From the NCBI GenBank assembly GCA_937925775.1, contig CALAMM010000137.1, positions 1-10,925 on the forward strand: a DNA stretch of 10,925 bases, in the 5' to 3' direction. This document shows, one piece after another, positions 6,012 through 10,925 of the stretch. Both the position numbers and the translations under genes were made by a program. The stretch comes from an uncultured Fimbriimonadales bacterium. GTDB lineage: Bacteria > Armatimonadota > Fimbriimonadia > Fimbriimonadales > GBS-DC. The notes beneath the pieces were generated by a model. It worked only from the letters and a program-made list of their open reading frames with translations, searched no databases and was not told the DNA's origin. Numbering within the stretch: the first letter of the stretch is position 1; each line of letters starts with the position of its first letter.

Positions 6012-6039
6012 ATTGTACCGAAAAGTTATCGGTTGCGAA
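6012..6039 (-). promoter_or_regulatory. Candidate promoter of the anti-sigma/STN operon
   Basis: On the - strand a -10-like TACAAT (6012-6017) lies 16 bp after a -35-like TTCGCA (6034-6039; 4 of 6 matches to TTGACA). It overlaps the 3' end of the upstream oxidoreductase gene and would give a leader of about 15 nt. This would let the operon be transcribed separately from the oxidoreductase. The call rests on weak matches only. Confidence 0.3.
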
Positions 6040-7003
6040 TGCGCTCTCTGATTGCCTCGATTGCCAGCCTGACACGCTCGCGTGCGACATAGATGAAACC
6101 ATCTTGCGAGAGTGCGCCGCCGACGAACAGTCCCGGTACATTCGTCTCGTAGGTTTGAGGGTCGTGGGCAGGCTTGCCGTCCGCGCCGAACGCCACGCCA
6201 AGTGGCTCCAGCAGGCTGCGGTTCGGCTCCAGCCCGATTAGAGTCAGTACGAAATCGACAGGGAGGCTCTCGATGCCCTGAGCGCAGCGCAGGTCAACGC
6301 ATTCGGGCTGAATCCGCAGAATTTGGGTGTCCGTTAGGGGCGCGATTCGGCTCTCATCCACGCGCAGCTGAATTTCGCGCAGGATGAACGGGCGGAACTT
6401 GCACTGTTCCAGCGCGGGCGGCTCCACGGCGAGCCACACCTGTGCGTCTGCATCTGCCAGTCGGATTGCCGCCTCACCTGCCGAGTTGCCCGACCCCACG
6501 ATCAGCACGCGCCTGCGCCAGAAGCGGATTGGGTCATCGTAGCGCGTCAACACATGGGGAAGTGCCGCGCCCTCGACCGTCAGCCGTTTCTCCTTGCCCC
6601 AGATCCCCGTGCAGACAAGCACGCACCGCGCGTGATATCGAACCTGAGTGTTGTGGGGCAGTCGCGTGGCGTGGAGCGTAAAGCCCCCGTCGTCGCGCTC
6701 GATACGCTCCACACGCTCATAGGTGCGGATGGGGAGATCCTCGGCAGAGGCGACTTTGCGGTAGTAGTTCAGCGCCATTTCGCGCGTGGGTTTTTCGTCG
6801 TGGGGAGTTGGGAACGGGTAGCCGCCAATCGCCAGTTCATCGGCAGGCGAGAAGAAGCGCATGCCAATCGGGTACTCCACCAGCGACTGGCAGACTGTGC
6901 CCGCTTCCAGAATCAGAAAGTCCAGTTTGGCGCGTTTGGCTTCGATACCTGCTGCCAGTCCGACAGGTCCCGCGCCGATGACAATCAGCTCATGCCGATA
7001 CAT
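6026..7003 (-). CDS. YpdA-like FAD/NAD(P)-dependent oxidoreductase
   Basis: A 325-residue flavoprotein disulfide reductase-like enzyme. The FAD-binding motif is GAGPVG at 10-15 and the NAD(P)-binding motif GSGNSAGEAA lies mid-protein. A C-terminal ETNVPGLFVGG segment is typical of the thioredoxin reductase fold. EYPIGMRFFSPADELAIGG, KPTREMALNYYRKV and the overall length match the bacillithiol-disulfide reductase (YpdA/Bdr) family, as recalled from B. subtilis YpdA. The redox Cys14 of YpdA (GGGPCG) is Val14 here, so the same thiol chemistry is unlikely; another substrate or a flavin-only role is possible. ATG 7003 is chosen because AAGGG precedes it and the residue numbering then aligns with YpdA; an in-frame ATG at 7021 would add 6 residues. 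It lies upstream of the anti-sigma operon on the same strand with a 35-bp gap, and could supply a redox input to it, but that is inference. Confidence 0.82.
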   Translation of the reverse strand: MYRHELIVIGAGPVGLAAGIEAKRAKLDFLILEAGTVCQSLVEYPIGMRFFSPADELAIGGYPFPTPHDEKPTREMALNYYRKVASAEDLPIRTYERVERIERDDGGFTLHATRLPHNTQVRYHARCVLVCTGIWGKEKRLTVEGAALPHVLTRYDDPIRFWRRRVLIVGSGNSAGEAAIRLADADAQVWLAVEPPALEQCKFRPFILREIQLRVDESRIAPLTDTQILRIQPECVDLRCAQGIESLPVDFVLTLIGLEPNRSLLEPLGVAFGADGKPAHDPQTYETNVPGLFVGGALSQDGFIYVARERVRLAIEAIRERIRNR

Positions 7004-7176
7004 TAGGCAGACCCTTGCCATGATGATACCCGTTGTAATCGCGCTCTGTGCTGGATTGAAATTGCGAGCCGATTCTCGGTGAAACAGGGGTCGCGCGTCT
7101 GATTTCGCAAGATAGAGGGCTAAAGCGACCTTCGGGCGTGTCGCCTACCTCCTCCCGAAATCCATCAGGTACACTC

Positions 7177-9135
7177 ATGCGCGACGCTATGAAACGCTAT
7201 TACATCACGACGCCAATTTACTATGTGAACAGCGCGCCGCACATCGGCACTGCGCTGACCACGATTGTCGCCGACGCTTGCGCTCGGTTCCACAAGCGGC
7301 GCGGTCAGGAGGTCTACTTCCTCACTGGCACCGACGAGAACGCCCCGAAAGTGCATCGCGTGGCGCAGGAGCGCGGTGTGCCCACCCAGCAGTTCGTCGA
7401 CGAGATGGCGGAGGTGTTCGAACGCACATGGCGCGCGCTGCATATTGAGTATGATGTGTTCATTCGCACGACCGAGGCGCGGCACAAGCGCGTCGTGAGC
7501 GAGGTGTTCCGCCGCCTGCGCGAGCAAGGCGACATTTACAAAGGCAGCTATCAGGGCTGGTACTGCATTTCGTGTGAGACCTTCTTCGCCAGCAGCAAGG
7601 TCGGCGAGGCGAAAACCTGTCCCGATTGCGGTAAGCCGCTGGAGTGGCGCGATGAGCCGTGCTACTACTTCCGCCTCTCCGCCTACGAGTCGCGCTTGAA
7701 GGAGCATCTCCTTGCGCATCCCTCGTTCATCCAGCCTGAAGTGCGCCTTAACGAGACGCTGGGCTTCCTCAACGAGGGCTTGCAGGATGTCGCCGTGTCG
7801 CGTACAGGCTCGGAGTGGGGCGTGCCGGTGCCCGACGACCCCGACAGCGGCGTGGTGTATGTGTGGTTCGATGCGCTGCTGAACTACCTGACCGCCACGG
7901 GCTGGCTGGAGCGCGGCGAGGCGTACTTGGATATCTGGCCTCCTGATTTGCAACTTATGGGTAAGGACATCCTGCCCCGCTTCCACGCTACCATCTGGCC
8001 TGCGATGCTGATGGCGCTGGGCTTGCCCCTCCCCAAACGCCTGTACGGGCACGGCTGGTGGATAGTGAACAAGCAGAAAATGTCCAAGTCGCTTGGCAAT
8101 GTGTACGCGCCGCTGGAAGTGGCGGGGTCGCTGGCGCAAGCGTCGGGGTGCGAACTGCCCTATGCAATAGATGCCTTCCGCTACTACCTCCTGCGCGAGA
8201 TGCCCACCGACGCCGATGCCGAGTTCAGCTTAGAGGGCTTCGAAGCGCGCTACAACGGCGACCTTGCCAACGATCTGGGCAACCTGCTGCACCGCACGCT
8301 GTCGATGATGCACCGCTATTTTGAGGGGCGCGTGCCTGCAGGCGCGCGGCTGGATGCAGGGCTTGCCGACCTGTTCGCGCAGCAAGCCGCGCAGGTCACA
8401 GAAGCCTTCGAAGCGGTGGACTTCCCGCGCGGGCTGCGGGAAGCATGGCAGATTATCAGCGCAGTAAACCGCTACTACGATGAGCAAGCTCCCTGGACAC
8501 TGATGAAACAGGGCCACTCGGAACGAGCAGGGCAGGTTCTGTACGCGGGGCTTATCGCCACGCGCCTGCTTTGCGGGCTGATTGAGCCTGTCATGCCCCA
8601 AGTCGCCCGCGCAATCGCCCACCAACTGAACCTTGACACTGTGCCCTGCTGGAGTGATGCGCTCGTGATGAACGCTCTCCCAACAGGACACAGCCTGCGC
8701 ACACCGAAACCTATTTTTCCACGCCTACAAGCATCACATAGTACGGACACTCCTGTCCGTACCTCAGGCTCGGATAAAACTGTCCAAGCCACCTCTACAA
8801 CAGCCATGCAAGACATGATTACTATCGACGACTTCAAGCGTCTGCAAATCCGTATCGCGACAGTGAAAGCAGCGGAGCCAGTTCCCAAGTCCACTAAGCT
8901 GCTCAAACTCACGCTGGATGTCGGCGGCGAGGAGCGCACCATCGTCGCAGGCATCGCCGAGGACTACACTCCCGAACAGATTGTGGGGAAGCAAATCCCT
9001 GTGTTGGTGAACCTGCAGCCCGCGCTGATTCGCGGTATCGTGTCGGAGGGCATGATGTTGGCTGCCGATGTGGACGGCAAAGCCGTGTTGCTCCACCCCG
9101 ACCGCGAAGTGCCCAGCGGCAGCGTGGTGCGTTAA
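7177..9135 (+). CDS. metG: Methionyl-tRNA synthetase with C-terminal tRNA-binding domain
   Basis: A class I synthetase of about 652 residues that charges tRNA-Met in the cytoplasm. Motifs: a HIGH variant HIGT at 22-25, a CxxC pair C130/C133 and C148/C151 forming the zinc knuckle, and KMSKS at 301-305. A helical anticodon-binding region is followed by an EMAP II/Trbp111-like domain from about 544 (ITIDDFKRLQIRIATV to the end) that aids tRNA binding and dimerisation. The linker at about 505-543 carries a perfect DNA hairpin and a repeat tail (8741-8792), read in frame as STDTPVRTSGSDKTVQATS, an apparent in-frame repeat insertion. The start is uncertain. ATG 7177 has a weak AGG at 7167-7169. ATG 7189 (MKRYYITTPIYYVN) is the usual family start. 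GTG 7138 is unlikely. Confidence 0.95.
   Translation: MRDAMKRYYITTPIYYVNSAPHIGTALTTIVADACARFHKRRGQEVYFLTGTDENAPKVHRVAQERGVPTQQFVDEMAEVFERTWRALHIEYDVFIRTTEARHKRVVSEVFRRLREQGDIYKGSYQGWYCISCETFFASSKVGEAKTCPDCGKPLEWRDEPCYYFRLSAYESRLKEHLLAHPSFIQPEVRLNETLGFLNEGLQDVAVSRTGSEWGVPVPDDPDSGVVYVWFDALLNYLTATGWLERGEAYLDIWPPDLQLMGKDILPRFHATIWPAMLMALGLPLPKRLYGHGWWIVNKQKMSKSLGNVYAPLEVAGSLAQASGCELPYAIDAFRYYLLREMPTDADAEFSLEGFEARYNGDLANDLGNLLHRTLSMMHRYFEGRVPAGARLDAGLADLFAQQAAQVTEAFEAVDFPRGLREAWQIISAVNRYYDEQAPWTLMKQGHSERAGQVLYAGLIATRLLCGLIEPVMPQVARAIAHQLNLDTVPCWSDALVMNALPTGHSLRTPKPIFPRLQASHSTDTPVRTSGSDKTVQATSTTAMQDMITIDDFKRLQIRIATVKAAEPVPKSTKLLKLTLDVGGEERTIVAGIAEDYTPEQIVGKQIPVLVNLQPALIRGIVSEGMMLAADVDGKAVLLHPDREVPSGSVVR
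8741..8792 (+). repeat. Palindromic repeat inside the metG linker
   Basis: A perfect 9-bp hairpin GTACGGACA (8741-8749), loop ctcc, TGTCCGTAC (8754-8762) is followed by TGTCCAAGCCAC (8781-8792). That 12-nt sequence is identical to the tails of copies A and B at 29-40 and 178-189. The whole segment is open in the metG frame, in a surface linker between two domains where extra residues are tolerated. It resembles, in principle, the Rickettsia palindromic elements that insert in frame within genes. Confidence 0.65.
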
Positions 9136-9193
9136 TTGCAACGCCTTTTCGGGTACACTTCAGCACGCCAACACAACAGGGGGCGCGAGAGAC

Positions 9194-10000
9194 ATGTTTA
9201 AGGCATTAGCACGGCTCTGGAGATACTTGGTCGCATGGGTGACGGGCAAGGTGGAGCAGCTCGAAGACCCCGAAGTGCTGCTGGATCAGGCGCGACGCGA
9301 GATGCAGGAGACCCTCGCGCGCAACCGCGAGCGGGCGATTCAAGCGATTACGCAGAAGAATATGCTCCAAGCGGAGGTTGAGAAGCTGGAGCGCACCGTG
9401 CGCGATTTAGAGCGCAAGGCGGAACTCGCGCTCCAGCAGGGCAAGCGCGACCTCGCCCTGCAAATCGTGCGCGAGAAAAAGGCGCAGGAGGGCGCGTTAG
9501 AAACCATGCGCGCCTCGCTCCAACAGGCAATCGACACGGTGGAATCGATCAAGCTTGCCATCCGGCGTCAGGAAGAGGAAGTGCGGGTCAAAACCGCGCA
9601 GGCGTTGGCGATGAAGGCACGCTGGAAACAAGCCCAAATTCAGAACGCTATCAACAAAGCGCTGGAAGGCATCAGTGTCGAGAACATCGAGTCGAGTTGG
9701 GCGACCGCCGAGCAGCGCATTCAGCGCGCGGAGGCGGAGGCAGCTGCCCGTCAGGAGATGGCGGCGCAGAGCCTGCAGGGACGCATCGCCGCCCTGCAAG
9801 ACGCGCAAATCGACTACGAGGCAGAAGCCGAGCTGCAAAAAATCGAGCAGCGCTTGGGACTGCGCCCTGCAACCGCCGACGCCGTCGCCACCAGCACGCC
9901 CACTACCGTCGATGACTCGGAAGCGCTCAGGGAACTCGAAGAGCTGGAGCGCAAGCTGCAAGCGGCTCAGGGCGACACCAGTGCGCAGGGAGGCGCGTAA
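9194..10000 (+). CDS. PspA/IM30 family membrane-stress protein
   Basis: A 268-residue, almost fully alpha-helical coiled-coil protein. The N-terminal amphipathic segment (MFKALARLWRYLVAWVTGKV) is typical of PspA/Vipp1, followed by EQLEDPEVLLDQARREMQE, which matches the conserved EDPxxxLxQxxxxM pattern. Long heptad-like helices rich in Ala/Glu/Arg/Gln run from about 25 to 225. A low-complexity spacer (TADAVATSTPTTVDDS) precedes a last short helix. Family members form ESCRT-III-like rings or rods on the inner face of the membrane and protect it when the proton gradient falls. No pspB, pspC or pspF gene is adjacent. ATG 9194 is preceded by AGGGGG (9179-9184) at a longer than usual spacing of 9 nt. 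It lies 58 bp after metG on the same strand, perhaps with its own promoter. Confidence 0.88.
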   Translation: MFKALARLWRYLVAWVTGKVEQLEDPEVLLDQARREMQETLARNRERAIQAITQKNMLQAEVEKLERTVRDLERKAELALQQGKRDLALQIVREKKAQEGALETMRASLQQAIDTVESIKLAIRRQEEEVRVKTAQALAMKARWKQAQIQNAINKALEGISVENIESSWATAEQRIQRAEAEAAARQEMAAQSLQGRIAALQDAQIDYEAEAELQKIEQRLGLRPATADAVATSTPTTVDDSEALRELEELERKLQAAQGDTSAQGGA

Positions 10001-10136
10001 GAGCAATTCAGGGGGACGAGCGTGAGCTGTCGTTGGCGTCTTGCTGACGAACCGCGCCTGTAGCGTCGGCACCCCCGCTGATACAACCAGCGACTACACG
10101 AACGCCGTCGTATCTGCGGGAGCGTCGGCGCCGAGC
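10001..10136. other. Convergent intergenic gap, no clear feature
   Basis: A 136-bp gap between pspA (+) and the partial - strand gene. I found no gene, RNA or hairpin followed by a T-run. GTAGCGTCGGC at 10060-10070 also occurs at 195-205 beside repeat copy B, which may be a faint trace of the same repeat family or chance. Confidence 0.4.
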
Positions 10137-10925
10137 TCATCGCGCAACGACGCGCACTGTTTCGCCGTGTCGTTGCACGGTGTAGGCAGAGCCTTGCAGC
10201 AGTTGGCGCAGGGCGTCTTCCAGCGTGGCGTCCTGCACATCCAGCACCACCAGCGGCTCCTCGCCATGGGGCTGCCACTCGATGGGCGTCTGATAGATGC
10301 TGGCGAGCTGGCGTAGCGCGTCGCCGAGTTTCGCCTGCAGACGGATGGAGGCGAGTTTCGCTGGGGGATAGCCCGCAGGCACGAACAGCACGCGCTGCTG
10401 ACCGTCCACGCTCCACCACAGCGTTAGGGCGCGTTCGTTGGAGGCTTGGAGCAACGCCTGCAGGGGTATCTCGACGGTTTTGCCAGGTTGCAGCGTGCCT
10501 TGCCAGACCAGCGTCGGCGGTTTTTGGGCGTCGGGCGCGTAGCGCAGTTCGGCGTTCGCGGCGCGGTTCATGCGCGCTTCCAGCACGGGCAGGCGCACGC
10601 CCTGACCCACCACGCGATACTCGATAAACACGCCTGCTTGTACGGGTGTGGGAGTCTCCACCGCAGGGGCGCGCTTGCTGCCGAACCCGAAGGTCGCCTG
10701 CACGCCGTCGGACTGCGCCGCGAAAAAGCCCATTAGGAACAGCCCTGCCGCTGCCGCCGCCGCGCCTGCCCAGCGCCACAGCGCGAAGCGCGGCGGCGCC
10801 TCGCGCAGGCGCGTGTTCGCACGCACATGGGTCATAATCCGCGCGTGCAAATCGGCTGGTGGCTGCACCTCAGGCATCTCGCTCAACCCCCGCCAAATCG
10901 CTTGCATGAACCCGAGCTCGCGTCG
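10137..10925 (-). CDS. Anti-sigma-like membrane protein with C-terminal STN-like domain (partial)
   Basis: This gene runs off the right edge, so its 5' end is missing. The frame stays open past the first ATG (10907), which has no ribosome site. The residues before it read RRELGF, which is how anti-sigma zinc fingers usually continue after HxxxCxxC, so the zinc finger is probably just outside the window. Numbered from that ATG: a cytoplasmic segment with PPADLHARIMTHVRA (16-30); a transmembrane helix at about 44-63 (WRWAGAAAAAAGLFLMGFFA); an extracytoplasmic middle domain with an Ig-like or beta-rich look (about 90-185); and a final STN-like domain at about 191-256 (KLGDALRQLASIY... ATLEDALRQLLQGSAYTV). 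This layout recalls FecR-type regulators, in which a C-terminal STN-like domain contacts an outer-membrane partner. The sigma partner would lie upstream, outside the window. Confidence 0.72.
   Translation of the reverse strand, partial: RRELGFMQAIWRGLSEMPEVQPPADLHARIMTHVRANTRLREAPPRFALWRWAGAAAAAAGLFLMGFFAAQSDGVQATFGFGSKRAPAVETPTPVQAGVFIEYRVVGQGVRLPVLEARMNRAANAELRYAPDAQKPPTLVWQGTLQPGKTVEIPLQALLQASNERALTLWWSVDGQQRVLFVPAGYPPAKLASIRLQAKLGDALRQLASIYQTPIEWQPHGEEPLVVLDVQDATLEDALRQLLQGSAYTVQRHGETVRVVAR

Noticed and set aside
7022..7176. tRNA or riboswitch (T-box, SAM) before metG
   Set aside because: I could not find a cloverleaf, a T-box sequence or a convincing SAM-riboswitch core in these 155 bases.
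7165..8139. 324-codon open frame antisense to metG
   Set aside because: It mirrors the strongly conserved catalytic part of MetRS, with shadow-like composition and no recognisable domain.
10689..10703. A second VQAT motif in the partial anti-sigma protein (DGVQATFG)
   Set aside because: The DNA (gtgcaggcgacc) does not match the repeat tail TGTCCAAGCCAC; only the peptide is alike.
9967..10779. 270-codon - strand frame overlapping the partial anti-sigma/STN gene
   Set aside because: It is in another frame of the same strand, very Arg/Ala-rich, with no domain. The other frame has a membrane helix and an STN-like domain.

Overview
The window looks like chromosomal DNA of a GC-rich, free-living bacterium, most likely a member of the Armatimonadota, possibly one of the hot-spring lineages. 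The strongest clue is the prepilin-like protein near 3.3-4.1 kb. Its N-terminus (GFTLIELLVVIAIIAILAAI, then LFPVFAQARERAR) and its H-x9-DG motif are of the kind that is massively expanded in Armatimonadota and Planctomycetes. The taxonomic call is inference from protein style; there is no rRNA in the window.

Layout. 1-348 has no gene. It holds a cluster of short hairpins, including an imperfect direct repeat of about 39 bp spaced 149 bp apart. A two-gene + strand unit follows: a PilT-type retraction ATPase and a short-chain dehydrogenase starting 3 nt after it. A 134-bp gap of nested palindromes separates this pair from a convergent microbial rhodopsin gene on the - strand, a light-driven H+ pump by its D/T/E residues. 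The rhodopsin gene diverges from the prepilin-like gene. Between them is a near-perfect CRP/FNR-type palindrome at 3221-3234. The prepilin-like gene converges on a three-gene - strand operon read from 5990 down to 4139. This encodes an anti-sigma-factor-like zinc-finger membrane protein, a protein with two STN-like domains and a zinc ribbon, and a B-box-like/TM2 membrane protein. The three genes are joined by two ATGA overlaps. Upstream of the operon on the same strand is a YpdA-like FAD/NAD(P) oxidoreductase. Methionyl-tRNA synthetase and a PspA/IM30 membrane-stress protein follow on the + strand. The right edge holds a partial - strand gene for another anti-sigma-like membrane protein with a C-terminal STN-like domain; its zinc-finger end lies outside the window.

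Three themes run through the region. (1) Cell envelope and type IV pilus: PilT, the prepilin-like protein, STN-like domains (the family found in secretins, TonB receptors and FecR-type anti-sigma factors), and PspA. (2) Light and energy: a xanthorhodopsin-like pump with its own possible CRP/FNR-type operator. (3) A family of small palindromes with cores such as GGACA-n4-TGTCC that recur between genes. One of these appears to sit in frame inside the metG linker, resembling Rickettsia palindromic elements.

The most promising candidates for something little described are the STN/anti-sigma operon, seen here both split over several genes and fused in one protein, and the gene-invading palindromes.
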